Shown piece by piece: positions 8,617-17,728 of a stretch of DNA of 64,000 nucleotides (its first letter is position 1; every line of letters starts with the position of its first letter). Position numbers and translations under genes: made by a program. Under the pieces are notes generated by a model that was given only the letters and a program-made list of their open reading frames with translations, ran no database searches and was not told the origin of the DNA. The DNA lies in assembly GCF_029983815.1 (NCBI RefSeq), contig NZ_JASBYU010000001.1:186001-250000 (forward strand). Direction: 5' to 3'. Source of the DNA: Lagierella sp. GTDB taxonomy: Bacteria; Bacillota; Clostridia; Tissierellales; Peptoniphilaceae.

Positions 8617-9923
8617 GATTAAATGATCTGTTAATTTTCAGCTTGAGAAATTTAGGTAGAAGGAAACTTCGAACTATCTTAACGGTCTTATCCATCCTAA
8701 TCGGTACTTCTTTTATAATTCTAATGCTTAGCTTTGGTCTTGGGATGCAACGTTCCAACGAGGAGTTAATCGAAAGCATGGGTGGTTTAACAAATATTAC
8801 CGTAAGATCCGACCAAAATTATTATTATGGTGGGAATTCTCAAAACAATAAAGCAAAAGAGTTAAATGAGGCTAAGTTAAAGACTTTTGAGGCCATGGAT
8901 AAAGTCAGAGCTGTATTTCCTGTAATTGAGGTAATGGATGGCAATTTAATGGTAAAAAACCACTCCACCTATGCCCCTATAAAGGGTGTTGATATAAATA
9001 AAATGGAAGAGTTTGGATATCAAATCCAAGAAGGCAAAAACATTACACAAAACTCTGATTTGGAATTTGTCTACGCTAATGTGGAATTCTTTGACGAGAG
9101 AACGGGTGTCCCTATAGAAAATATAGATCTCATGAAGGAAAAGCCAACTTTAAGAATTGGTTATCAAGATATGTCGGCGGAGATAGAAACTGGAGAAAAG
9201 ACCTATATGGATTTTAATTTAAAACCCATTGGTAAGATGACTGGTGGGGATATGTATATGCCAGAAATTTTTGTAAATTACAAAACAGCAAAAAAACTTT
9301 ATATGGAATCTATGAAACTAAATTTATATGGTGAAGAAAAGCCAAAGAAGATTTCTGAAAAAGATATTCCCTATTCCTATGTAATGGTTAAAGCAAAGGA
9401 GTTGGAAGATGTTAAACCCCTCCAGGACGAATTTAATGAAATGGGATATTTTACACAATCCAATTTAGAATTTAACGAAAGTATGCAAGAACAAGTAAAG
9501 ATTGTACAAAAGGTTTTTGGTGCAATTGGAGCTGTAGCTTTATTAGTTGCAGCTATAGGTATAGCCAACACCATGATTATGTCCATATATGAAAGAACTA
9601 GGGAAATTGGGATTATGAAGGTAGTTGGAGCTTCCATAAAAAACATAAGAGACATCTTCTTAATAGAGTCTACATTAGTAGGGTTTATTGGTGGAATCTT
9701 AGGAATTGCCTTTTCCTGTTTAGTTTCATTTCTATTGAATAAATATCTGTTCAAAACAGGTTTAGACCCTTCTGAAGGTGGAATGGGAATGAGCTCCTAT
9801 ATCCCAATATGGCTGATGGGAGTTTCTGCCCTATTCTCTGCATTAATCGGATTGTTGTCAGGTTTATTGCCTGCTATTAGAGCGACAAAAATATCTGCAA
9901 TTGACGCAATCCGAACTGAATAG
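8613..9923 (+). CDS. ABC transporter permease, MacB/FtsX family
   Basis: 436 residues: one N-terminal membrane helix (about 18-42), a large extracellular MacB-type domain (about 45-285), and three C-terminal helices (about 300-330, 350-380, 390-425). The cytoplasmic RTREIGIMKVVGA motif and the ending LPAIRATKISAIDAIRTE are typical of the FtsX/MacB family. It overlaps the preceding gene by four bases. It is the membrane subunit of the three-gene system; the substrate is unknown. A strong terminator follows. Confidence 0.88.
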   Translation: MRLNDLLIFSLRNLGRRKLRTILTVLSILIGTSFIILMLSFGLGMQRSNEELIESMGGLTNITVRSDQNYYYGGNSQNNKAKELNEAKLKTFEAMDKVRAVFPVIEVMDGNLMVKNHSTYAPIKGVDINKMEEFGYQIQEGKNITQNSDLEFVYANVEFFDERTGVPIENIDLMKEKPTLRIGYQDMSAEIETGEKTYMDFNLKPIGKMTGGDMYMPEIFVNYKTAKKLYMESMKLNLYGEEKPKKISEKDIPYSYVMVKAKELEDVKPLQDEFNEMGYFTQSNLEFNESMQEQVKIVQKVFGAIGAVALLVAAIGIANTMIMSIYERTREIGIMKVVGASIKNIRDIFLIESTLVGFIGGILGIAFSCLVSFLLNKYLFKTGLDPSEGGMGMSSYIPIWLMGVSALFSALIGLLSGLLPAIRATKISAIDAIRTE

Positions 9924-9945
9924 CTTACAAGATATTCCTTTTTTT

Positions 9946-9977
9946 GAGGGACCTAAATATTAGGTTCCTCTTTTTTT
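9946..9977 (+). terminator. Rho-independent terminator after the MacB-type operon
   Basis: GAGGGACCTAA and TTAGGTTCCTC form an 11-bp stem with one G-U pair and an ATA loop, followed by seven T. Confidence 0.9.
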
Positions 9978-9984
9978 AAATCTA

Positions 9985-10014
9985 AAAAATAGAGGACTCA
10001 AAGACGAGCCCCCT
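9985..10014 (-). terminator. Terminator of the pcp operon
   Basis: On the minus strand AGGGGGCTC pairs with GAGTCCTCT (two G-U pairs), followed by ATTTTTT. It lies just past the pcp stop, back to back with the plus-strand terminator. Confidence 0.75.
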
Positions 10015-10033
10015 ATCTATCTGATTTATCGGA

Positions 10034-10681
10034 TTAATGTGTCTCTCCAACTTTTATTTCCGCTTCTTTTCCATCGTATTCTATTATTGCTTCAATTGCA
10101 GCTTGTAATCCCGCAGTTATAGAGGCCTTGCTCATTGAAGGGGTTCCTTCTGCCTTTGAAGTAACTTGTTCTGGCAAGAAAGGAACGTGAATGAACCCAG
10201 CTATCGCTCCTGGTAGCTCCTTTTCTGCAATTGCCAGTGCATTGTACATAATAGAGTTACATACAAAAGTTCCAGCAGTATAGGAAATATTTCCCTGTAA
10301 TCCTCTTTCACGTATTTTTTCTACCATATTCTTGACTGGTAAAGTTGCAAAATACGCTGGCTTGCCTCCTTCAATTATCTCTAAATCTGAAGGTTGAAAA
10401 CCAACATTGTCAGCGATTCTAGCCTCTGCTAAGTTTATGGCAACTCTTTCAACGGTTATTCCAGATCTTCCTCCAGCTTGACCTACACAAAGGATCACAT
10501 CCGGCTTGTATTCTAGAGCAAGTTCCTTTAAAACCTCTCCACTTCTTTTAAATTCTGTTGGTATTTCTTTTTTTATTATTGTAGCTCCTTGAATTTGATC
10601 AGGTAAATCCTTCACCGCTTCATATGCAGGATTTATACTTTCTCCACCAAAGGGATCAAATCCCGTAACTAAAATTTTCAT
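10034..10681 (-). CDS. pcp: Pyrrolidone-carboxylate (pyroglutamyl) peptidase I
   Basis: 215 residues, the normal Pcp length. It removes N-terminal pyroglutamate from peptides in the cytoplasm (family C15). The opening KILVTGFDPFGG is diagnostic. The catalytic triad is visible: Glu in GQAGGR..VERVAIN, Cys in GTFVCN (about residue 142) and His in GFIHVPF (about 166). The start is the ATG at 10681, six bases after AAAGGTG, rather than an in-frame GTG three codons upstream. It follows DUF979/DUF969, annotated in other genomes as a 5-oxoproline transporter, so the product of this enzyme and the transporter share one substrate. Confidence 0.95.
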   Translation of the reverse strand: MKILVTGFDPFGGESINPAYEAVKDLPDQIQGATIIKKEIPTEFKRSGEVLKELALEYKPDVILCVGQAGGRSGITVERVAINLAEARIADNVGFQPSDLEIIEGGKPAYFATLPVKNMVEKIRERGLQGNISYTAGTFVCNSIMYNALAIAEKELPGAIAGFIHVPFLPEQVTSKAEGTPSMSKASITAGLQAAIEAIIEYDGKEAEIKVGETH

Positions 10682-10726
10682 ATATCTCACCTTTCCATAA
10701 AAGTTTTTCTTTTTTTACAAATCTTT

Positions 10727-11677
10727 CTATTTGAACATTATCATATATGCAATTTGGAAAACTATCATCACCAAAGCAGGTATAATCTGAGCTTTAATAA
10801 CACCAGAATTGTCCTTCATCTCCAAAAGAGCAACGGGCACAATATTGAAATTTGCAGCCATAGGAGTCAATAGAGTTCCACAGTATCCACAAGTTAAGGC
10901 TAGCATACCCACTAATGCAGGATTTGCTCCATGGGCTAAAACAAACGGACCTCCGATGCCTACAGTCATAACGGTGATGGCAGCGTAGGCATTACCCATT
11001 ATCATAGTAAATAACATCATTCCCAGTGCATAGACGATAATTCCAACATTTATATTGCCTTCAGGGATTATCTTACCAACTATATTGGCTATGATTTCAC
11101 CTACTCCAGCTGCAGTAAACACTCCTCCAAGAGAAGCAAGTAGCATTGGCAGTGTAGAAAGTGGTCCCACCTGTGACAATAGTCTTTCTGAATCATTTAA
11201 AAAGACTTTAAACTTATTGTCCTTTGAATAGAACATAAGAATTATCATACTTGCTAGAATTCCCGCTCCTACACCAACTAGAGCTCCTAAGTCGGTAAAT
11301 AGTGCAAATCCAACTGCAAATACTCCTATTGCCAAAGCTGGTATAAAAATCTTCATACCAATCTTGTCGAAGGCCTTGGTAACTTCATCGTGGGTTGGAG
11401 AACTGTCCTTTCCAGATTTGACTTTACCAATAATTGCGGGAATTACCATTAGGATTATCAAAATACCATTTACTACATTTGGAATAAATCTTCCAAAGGC
11501 AATTACAATACCTTGAATAAACCAAAATAGAAATGTTCCAAATTTTTCAGGATTTTCATCATCCTTCAAATTTTTAATACCCGTATACATGGATATCAAA
11601 CCTATGATTACATAGATGATTTCCAATATCTTTTGTCCTAAAGTGACATCAGCCGATGTGAAAAAATCTAAACCCAT
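10727..11677 (-). CDS. DUF979 family 5-oxoproline transporter subunit
   Basis: A 316-residue polytopic protein with about nine hydrophobic segments. Landmarks of DUF979 are GLISMYTGIKNLKDDENPEKFG near the N terminus, the long LLASLGGVFTAAGVGEIIA segment and a C-terminal GYCGTLLTPMAANFNIVPVALLEMKD block. DUF969/DUF979 pairs are commonly found beside pcp and are named 5-oxoproline transporters in current annotation. Its ATG overlaps the DUF969 stop by one base (TAATG), suggesting translational coupling and a 1:1 complex. Confidence 0.88.
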   Translation of the reverse strand: MGLDFFTSADVTLGQKILEIIYVIIGLISMYTGIKNLKDDENPEKFGTFLFWFIQGIVIAFGRFIPNVVNGILIILMVIPAIIGKVKSGKDSSPTHDEVTKAFDKIGMKIFIPALAIGVFAVGFALFTDLGALVGVGAGILASMIILMFYSKDNKFKVFLNDSERLLSQVGPLSTLPMLLASLGGVFTAAGVGEIIANIVGKIIPEGNINVGIIVYALGMMLFTMIMGNAYAAITVMTVGIGGPFVLAHGANPALVGMLALTCGYCGTLLTPMAANFNIVPVALLEMKDNSGVIKAQIIPALVMIVFQIAYMIMFK

Positions 11678-12369
11678 TATGCCACCTCCCTATTCTTTAC
11701 ACCGTAAAATTTCTTTCTAAGTCTATTATCCCTTAAGATATAGTATCCAACAGTAAAGATAACAGCAAATAATGCAACAGGAATTTCAACCTTGGCAAGT
11801 TCTATCAATTCCACTTCATAGCCTAGAGATTTCAAAGTTCCTTGAACTAAGAGGGCACCAGACCCACCTACAAATAGTACTTGAGTAAAGAACCAGATTA
11901 TATTTTCCATTCCCGATGCCATACCTTTAACCTTATCCAGATATAGTTCATCTACATGCCCTTCGGTGGTTTCAATTGCACCTTGAGCCATTGGCATGAT
12001 AATAGGCCTTACAAAACCTGCTACACCGCCAAATCCGACGTTAAAGGCACCAAAAATCCCTCTCATAACTCCATAGATGCCTATAATTTTACCTGGAGTC
12101 GCTGACTTAAACTTTCCAATTAAATTGGAAGCTGCAGTCTTTAATCCATTTCTCTCCAATGTTCCTGTAACAAGCATTATTAAAATGAAAATTGCCATTG
12201 CTCTATTGGCAACAAAAGTTTCACCAATAACACTTAAAAGCTCTAGCGGACTGAGTCCACCTAGTAATCCAGTTGTAATCATTGCGACTATGATGATTAA
12301 AATTGAATTAAATTTTAATGCAAAACCAAGAATAACAACTAAAATACCTAATAATTTTAAATATTCCAT
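11677..12369 (-). CDS. DUF969 family 5-oxoproline transporter subunit
   Basis: A 230-residue membrane protein with roughly five to six helices. The LVTGTLERNGLKTAA segment, the GGLSPLELLSVIGETFVANR block and MRGIFGAFNVGFGGVAGFVRPIIMPMAQGA fit DUF969. The ATG has an excellent AAGGAGG site and overlaps the end of the upstream peptidase gene by 13 bases. With DUF979 it should import, or exchange, pyroglutamate. Confidence 0.88.
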   Translation of the reverse strand: MEYLKLLGILVVILGFALKFNSILIIIVAMITTGLLGGLSPLELLSVIGETFVANRAMAIFILIMLVTGTLERNGLKTAASNLIGKFKSATPGKIIGIYGVMRGIFGAFNVGFGGVAGFVRPIIMPMAQGAIETTEGHVDELYLDKVKGMASGMENIIWFFTQVLFVGGSGALLVQGTLKSLGYEVELIELAKVEIPVALFAVIFTVGYYILRDNRLRKKFYGVKNREVA

Positions 12370-15300
12370 TTTTCCTCCTTAACTAAAGGCCTAAGCCTTT
12401 TATTATATATAATAACGGCATTGCCATTATTTTCGAAATTTTTAAAAACCTTTACGTCCTGCTTTCTAATTAGGTCAATAATTATCTCGTCGTGTAGAAG
12501 ATGTGCCCTTGCACATTTATTTAAATATTCTCCTTGAGCCGTCTCATCAGCAACTTCTGAAGTGTAGGCTACAGAGGTGATATGAGGATATTTAATTGAA
12601 ACGTAACGATGATTTATATCGTAGTCAAAACCAACCCAATAGTGAATCATATTTTTGTAGTATTTCGCAGGAAACATATTTGGCATATAGCTATGGGCAT
12701 ACTTTTCGAACCTATCTTTCCATTCCAAATTGGATTTTGTAAATTCTATATTTCTTTCAAAGCCCTTAGCAATTTCCTCTTCTATGACTTTATTCATATG
12801 GAAATTATCACTAAAGTCATCGCCTTTAACATACCAAAAATATCCATACATTAAGCTTCTCGGTAGCCAAAATCCCCTATAGGATGGGGAAGAATAACCA
12901 GAGAATTGTTGATCCCATTCGTGGCTAGGAACTCCATGATTGTCAATTACCATATCTGGTAAATATCTGTGATAGATTCTCGTAAAGGCGTGGGCCTCAC
13001 TATGAATAGTATCTTCATTGAAGCAGTCTCTAAAGAATTCCTTACCTAAGGAATTAAATCTTGCCACATGAAGTTTCCAATTAGGATTCTCCTTCTGCAA
13101 TTCATAATGTATTTGAGTTCCATCAACATTTTCCATAGGAACTATTATCAAGTTCAAGTCCTCTTCTAAGTCCTTATACCTATCATCGGTCAATATTTTC
13201 TTTATCAGCATAAAGGCTGCATTTGTGGAAGATACTTCATTGGCATGATGTCTATTATTAATAAAAAGAGTAGGTTTAGACATAACTTGATTTCTTCTAG
13301 ATACAAATGTCTTTGTAAATTCAATGGAATAAATAGATCTACCTAAGTAAGACCTTCCCCTTTCAACCACATTGACCCTATCTATCTTTTTAAGTTCATT
13401 GATAATCTTTAAATATCTATCATAATCTATGATTTCATCTTCATAAAAATTGATATCCTCTACCTTTACAGTATCTTTAGACTTCTCAACCTCTGAAACC
13501 ATAGGATATTCACCATTATCATTTCTAAATACAATTTGAAAGTCTTTCTTTTTAAAATTTTTTAAAAAGGGATAGATCTTAATCTTATTGCTCTTAACTA
13601 AGTCACTTAGAGATTCTAAAACTGCGTAATGTAGATTCGTGTCTAAATATATCTTCAGTTCTCCGCAATTATAACCGATTTCTTCAACCTTAAAGACTGG
13701 CTTTTTGCCGTCAGAAGTCAATACCCTAGGACAATCTTTCTCAAAGATTCCTGGAGACTTTCCCATGTTTTTATAAAGACTTGCCTTAAATTTCGGCTTA
13801 CCATTTCTTTTTTTTATCTTTGGCAGGATCAATCCAGGGCTATCTAAATTCCCTTTTTCATTCTTTAAACCATACTGAGAAAAATAGTCCAGACCACAAA
13901 AATACATATCTTGATGTAGTCCCTCTAAAGAAGAAATCCTATCCTGCCTAATTTCCAAATCCATATCTGGCTCAGAAGCCTCAACCTCAAGCTTTAGGCA
14001 GTTAAAAAACGGTTGATCAGATTCCGATACACCAGAATTTTCTTGAACTATCTCTAGGACTTTCGGCAATACATTTTCTTGATATATATCCCAAATTTTT
14101 TCAACATCGGTTTTAATATTCTGTTCATTTAAAACTTGGCCATTTACATCAATTCTAAAATAACCTGTATTTGGATGAACCAAACCAAGATTTGGGTATT
14201 CCTTTAAATATGGCTTTTCAGATAATTTAGGAGAATATTTAAAAACTTCTTCTTTCCCATTGAATCCATGGATGATAAATTCATAGTCAGCCTCTTTGAC
14301 AACTTCATTCATTTGAAAAGTTACTTTCTCCCTACTTATTCCGAGAAGTTTTTCGATTATATCATCGATTGGATAAAGCTCTTGCAAAAGTCTTATGGGC
14401 ATATCTAAAAACTTTTGAGTGCTTCCTTCCTCAATAGAATAACTTGGAACAGATCCAGATTCTAAGTCTTCAAATTCCTGCCCCTCTTGTAAAAACGGAT
14501 TGAAATTAATCACGATATTTTCAATTTTCTTATCTTTTATCTGTGGATATATCTGTCTTATAAAATATGAAATCCCTTGTTTGTACCCACTTACCAAGTT
14601 AATCTTAGCAGGGATTTGTAAGAAGTTAAGTCTTTTCTTTATCTTCAGTTCCAAGGAATTTAAAGTTTCGTCATCCTCACTTAAAATTCCAAATACTTCG
14701 ACTTCGTCAGAAAGTTCAATTGAAGATAGATTTTTTTCTAGAATATTTAGAAACTCATCCACTTCCCATGAGACTTCAAAGTCCTTTGACCAAATCTCCT
14801 TAGGATCCTTATAGGATTTTATATTCATATTTGGAAATTCTTCTTTTACTTGAGGAAACTTTTGTAAAAAGTTCGGTTCAAAATAACAAAAGTCGTCTTT
14901 ATAAAAATTATCACATGAAACCCCTATGGAATTTAGAAAATCAGAACCATCTTTGTCAATTTTAGTAGAATTTAAAAAAACATATTGACCTTCCACGGTT
15001 TTTAAAGAAAACATCTCTTCCAGTTGCTTTATATAGTCAAATAAGTCTGTTTTATTATCCATGAAGGGGAAATTTCGACATAAATCCACTACAAATTTTA
15101 CAAGATCTTCACCATCTCCATGAATTAAAATTTGCTTAGGTGAATTTTTTGAAAATTCAATATAAATTCTATCATCTTTTACGAATTTCACAAAATTTTC
15201 ATCATTTTCTTCCGCTATTATTTTAGGTAACTTGCCTCCCGTGGCCTCTAGTCCAAATCGATACATTAAGTTAGAAAGGGCTTCAACTATGAATGGACTT

Positions 15301-15644
15301 GTATCTTCAACTACTACAGAGAAGTCAGCATCGTCACAAAGGCCATCTCCATTAGTATCCCTCATTAAAAAGTCTGGAGAAAATAGGCATTCCAAGGTTT
15401 CAGGTTTTCTAGAAAACGGCCTAGAATATTCAAACTTCATATTTTCTAAAGGCCTTTTGTTAGAATAATCGTCCTTTTTAAAATGCTTTTCCAAATTATC
15501 CAATCCGTTAAATAGTTCTAATTTTCCATTTTTGGATGTTATAGGAAAATTTTCATCTTCTTGTAGAACCCCTAGGCAATAGGATCCGATTAATAAATTT
15601 TTAATCTCCTCAAATTCGTAACTATCTTTAATTTTAATCTTCAT
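12357..15644 (-). CDS. Large M14-family zinc carboxypeptidase-like protein
   Basis: 1095 residues, unusually long for M14. The C-terminal third holds the peptidase: the zinc motif HANE near residue 800, the substrate-side ENVDGTQ near 840, and the third zinc-ligand region DNHGVPSHEW near 900. The N-terminal 700 residues are of unknown fold and contain a calcium-loop-like DTNGDGLCDDAD near residue 95. No signal peptide is seen, so it is probably cytoplasmic. It overlaps both neighbours by 11-13 bases, tying it to the DUF969/DUF979/Pcp operon. Likely role: trimming imported peptides. Exact specificity cannot be read. Confidence 0.8.
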   Translation of the reverse strand: MKIKIKDSYEFEEIKNLLIGSYCLGVLQEDENFPITSKNGKLELFNGLDNLEKHFKKDDYSNKRPLENMKFEYSRPFSRKPETLECLFSPDFLMRDTNGDGLCDDADFSVVVEDTSPFIVEALSNLMYRFGLEATGGKLPKIIAEENDENFVKFVKDDRIYIEFSKNSPKQILIHGDGEDLVKFVVDLCRNFPFMDNKTDLFDYIKQLEEMFSLKTVEGQYVFLNSTKIDKDGSDFLNSIGVSCDNFYKDDFCYFEPNFLQKFPQVKEEFPNMNIKSYKDPKEIWSKDFEVSWEVDEFLNILEKNLSSIELSDEVEVFGILSEDDETLNSLELKIKKRLNFLQIPAKINLVSGYKQGISYFIRQIYPQIKDKKIENIVINFNPFLQEGQEFEDLESGSVPSYSIEEGSTQKFLDMPIRLLQELYPIDDIIEKLLGISREKVTFQMNEVVKEADYEFIIHGFNGKEEVFKYSPKLSEKPYLKEYPNLGLVHPNTGYFRIDVNGQVLNEQNIKTDVEKIWDIYQENVLPKVLEIVQENSGVSESDQPFFNCLKLEVEASEPDMDLEIRQDRISSLEGLHQDMYFCGLDYFSQYGLKNEKGNLDSPGLILPKIKKRNGKPKFKASLYKNMGKSPGIFEKDCPRVLTSDGKKPVFKVEEIGYNCGELKIYLDTNLHYAVLESLSDLVKSNKIKIYPFLKNFKKKDFQIVFRNDNGEYPMVSEVEKSKDTVKVEDINFYEDEIIDYDRYLKIINELKKIDRVNVVERGRSYLGRSIYSIEFTKTFVSRRNQVMSKPTLFINNRHHANEVSSTNAAFMLIKKILTDDRYKDLEEDLNLIIVPMENVDGTQIHYELQKENPNWKLHVARFNSLGKEFFRDCFNEDTIHSEAHAFTRIYHRYLPDMVIDNHGVPSHEWDQQFSGYSSPSYRGFWLPRSLMYGYFWYVKGDDFSDNFHMNKVIEEEIAKGFERNIEFTKSNLEWKDRFEKYAHSYMPNMFPAKYYKNMIHYWVGFDYDINHRYVSIKYPHITSVAYTSEVADETAQGEYLNKCARAHLLHDEIIIDLIRKQDVKVFKNFENNGNAVIIYNKRLRPLVKEEKWNI

Positions 15645-15963
15645 CGTCTACCTCTAACAGTCTTATATAATTTACTACAGGAACTTCATAGGGATGATTC
15701 TTTAAAATACATGAATGAACCTTTTTTAAATCCCTTTCAAAAATTCTAAATTCCAACTTTCTCTCATCTACTACTTCTATCTTATCTATATTTCCGATGG
15801 TCGGATTGGATCCCTTCAATGGTCTAAAGTGACCTTTAACCACTGTTTCAGAAAAACAATAGTCATAATTGTTTTCTTTTAATACCCCTAAATTATTGAT
15901 CTCTTTCATCAAATTTTCAGAAGCATTAAAAGGGACAAAAATTTCTACTTTTATATGATTCAT
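15634..15963 (-). CDS. Stand-alone NIF3/YqfO-insert (CutA-like) domain protein
   Basis: About 109 residues. The pattern KVEIFVPFNASENLMKEIN .. NYDYCFS .. GHFRPLKGSNPTIG .. HPYEVPVVNYIRL matches the ferredoxin-like domain inserted in YqfO/NIF3 proteins, here alone without the NIF3 core. The real start is the ATG at 15963, preceded by GGGAGG; an upstream in-frame GTG is less likely. It is the first gene of the peptidase/oxoproline operon and overlaps the M14 gene by 11 bases. Function of the isolated domain is not established; metal or metabolite sensing has been suggested for the fold. Confidence 0.75.
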   Translation of the reverse strand: MNHIKVEIFVPFNASENLMKEINNLGVLKENNYDYCFSETVVKGHFRPLKGSNPTIGNIDKIEVVDERKLEFRIFERDLKKVHSCILKNHPYEVPVVNYIRLLEVDDED

Positions 15964-16032
15964 AATACCTCCCACAAATTTATCATTTTAAAAACATCGA
16001 ATATTTTCAGAGTTTTGATAACCCATGTTTTC

Positions 16033-16038
16033 ATTATA
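16033..16038 (-). promoter_or_regulatory. Likely -10 box of the peptidase/oxoproline operon
   Basis: A perfect TATAAT on the minus strand, about 70 bases upstream of the ATG at 15963. No good -35 is seen at 16-18 bases, so the promoter is tentative. It faces away from the nqr promoter. Confidence 0.4.
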
Positions 16039-16112
16039 CCCTAAAATTTTTTGCCCTTTTTAAGGGTTTTTTGTAACAAAACCAAATTAATATGAATTTT
16101 AAATTCTAAAAG

Positions 16113-16121
16113 TGTTATAAT
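16113..16121 (+). promoter_or_regulatory. Extended -10 promoter of nqrBCDEF
   Basis: TGTTATAAT is a perfect extended -10; a weak TGAATT sits 17 bases upstream. It lies 22 bases before the nqrB ATG, so transcription starts just ahead of nqrB. This shows that no nqrA or rnfC precedes the operon. Confidence 0.65.
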
Positions 16122-16142
16122 CATAGTAACGGGGGTGAGTTA

Positions 16143-17120
16143 ATGGTTTCATTATATGAAAAATATTTTATGAAACAAAAAATGATGAGAACGGTTTTGA
16201 TTGCTCTCTTACCTATATTACTCTTCTCAATCTATGCTTTTGGTTGGAGAGTTTTAGGTCTGACGATTTTCAACATCATTGTAGCTTGTCTTGTAGAATT
16301 TATAACAGAACACAAGATTTACAATAGAAAGAAAATCTCTGAAGCAGCACTTATTTCTGCAGTTCTCTATACTATGACATTGCCGGTATCCATACCTTTT
16401 TGGATGTCTGCACTTGGTATTGCATTTGCAATATTCTTTGGAAAAGCGGTCTTTGGTGGGTTTGGTAAAAACGTATTCAACCCTGCTTTAGTAGGAAGGG
16501 TTTTTGTTTATGTCAACTTCCCTCAACCATTGACTATCAATTGGAACGAAGCAGTTCTTGGTGGAATAGGCTCTTTAAACAAGTGGATGAATCCTATGAT
16601 TGACCAAGTTACTACTGCAACACCGATGCTCGCCTTTAGAAATGGCGGACAAATTACTAATTACATGGATTTGTTTCTAGGAAATATTCCTGGAGCAATT
16701 GGTGAAACATCAAAACTTCTTATACTTATTGGCGCCATATATATCATTTACAAGAAAGTTGCTTCTTGGGAGATAATGGTATCATGCGTGGCGGGCTTAA
16801 CAGCAATGACTTTAATTTTCAACTTTATGAAAGTTGAATCCGTTCCTAATCCAATATTCTCCATGTTATCAGGAGGATTTTTACTAGGTACTGTCTTTAT
16901 GGCAACAGATCCCATCTCTGCTCCAAAGACAAGACCTGCAAAATTTATTTATGGAATTATCATAGGAATCGTATCTGTAATAATTAGAGGATTTGCACTT
17001 TTCTCAGAAGGAATGATGTTTGCAATTCTTATAGGTAATATCTTTGGACCTATTATGGATTATGTCGTTAGACAAAGGAAACAAGCAAAGAAGAATAAAG
17101 TAGCAAAGGAGACAAATTAA
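16143..17120 (+). CDS. nqrB: Na+-translocating NADH:quinone reductase subunit B (NqrB/RnfD family)
   Basis: A 325-residue membrane protein, short compared with the roughly 410 of classical NqrB. FGKNVFNPALVGR (near 108-119), the covalent-FMN motif TTATPM (157-162, predicted FMN on Thr160) and MATDPISAP plus SEGMMFAILIGN near the C terminus are NqrB/RnfD signatures. Together with NqrC it would carry electrons across the membrane and drive sodium pumping. A GGGGGTGAG site precedes the ATG. It is the first gene of its operon, where nqrA normally sits, and overlaps nqrC by one base. Confidence 0.88.
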   Translation: MVSLYEKYFMKQKMMRTVLIALLPILLFSIYAFGWRVLGLTIFNIIVACLVEFITEHKIYNRKKISEAALISAVLYTMTLPVSIPFWMSALGIAFAIFFGKAVFGGFGKNVFNPALVGRVFVYVNFPQPLTINWNEAVLGGIGSLNKWMNPMIDQVTTATPMLAFRNGGQITNYMDLFLGNIPGAIGETSKLLILIGAIYIIYKKVASWEIMVSCVAGLTAMTLIFNFMKVESVPNPIFSMLSGGFLLGTVFMATDPISAPKTRPAKFIYGIIIGIVSVIIRGFALFSEGMMFAILIGNIFGPIMDYVVRQRKQAKKNKVAKETN

Positions 17121-17728
17121 TGAATAAGAAATCTGTTATGTATCCTATTGTCTTTATGCTAATTTTATCAGCTGTCCTTGTGTTTATCTTAGCCTTTATA
17201 AATAAGATTACAACACCTATTGTAGAGTTCAATTCGGAAATAGAATTGAAGGATAAAATACTATATGTATTTAACATTCCTGTAGATTCTACAAATCCAG
17301 AAGAGATTGACAAGGTATTTTCTGAAAATATTGAGGAAAAAGACTATGAAGATACAAAATACTTTGTATATAACAAAGATGGAGAAGTTCAAGGATATGC
17401 TGTACCCTTTGTTGGCCCTGGCCTTTGGGGAACAATTACAGGATATCTGGGAGTTAATAAAGATTTTACCGAAACAACTGGTATAGAATTTGTAAGTCAA
17501 AGTGAAACGCCAGGACTTGGAGGTAGAATTTCCGAATCTCCATATAAGGAACAATATAGAGGAATCGACATCTCAAATCCTCAAGGAGATAAATATGTTA
17601 TAAATAAGCCTGCCCAAGGTGGTAATGTCGATGCCATTGCAGGTGCAACTCAAACTTCTACTTTTGTAACCGATATGGTAAATAAAAACTTAAAGGAATT
17701 TATACAAAAAGAAGGAGGGTCTAATTAA
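17120..17728 (+). CDS. nqrC: Na+-translocating NADH:quinone reductase subunit C (NqrC/RnfG family)
   Basis: 202 residues with one N-terminal membrane helix (about 9-29) and an extracytoplasmic FMN domain. GPGLWGTITGYL (99-110) and SETPGLGGRI (128-137) look like NqrC rather than RnfG. The flavin site is AGAT (174-177) followed by QTS; FMN is expected on Thr177. It starts on the last base of nqrB and ends on the first base of nqrD, so the genes are translationally coupled. Shorter than the approximately 260 residues of proteobacterial NqrC. Confidence 0.88.
   Translation: MNKKSVMYPIVFMLILSAVLVFILAFINKITTPIVEFNSEIELKDKILYVFNIPVDSTNPEEIDKVFSENIEEKDYEDTKYFVYNKDGEVQGYAVPFVGPGLWGTITGYLGVNKDFTETTGIEFVSQSETPGLGGRISESPYKEQYRGIDISNPQGDKYVINKPAQGGNVDAIAGATQTSTFVTDMVNKNLKEFIQKEGGSN

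Noticed and set aside
16040..16085. Terminator CCCTT-TTT-AAGGG with T-run between divergent operons
   Set aside because: Only a 5-bp stem and no transcript arriving from either side that would need termination; likely chance in AT-rich promoter DNA.
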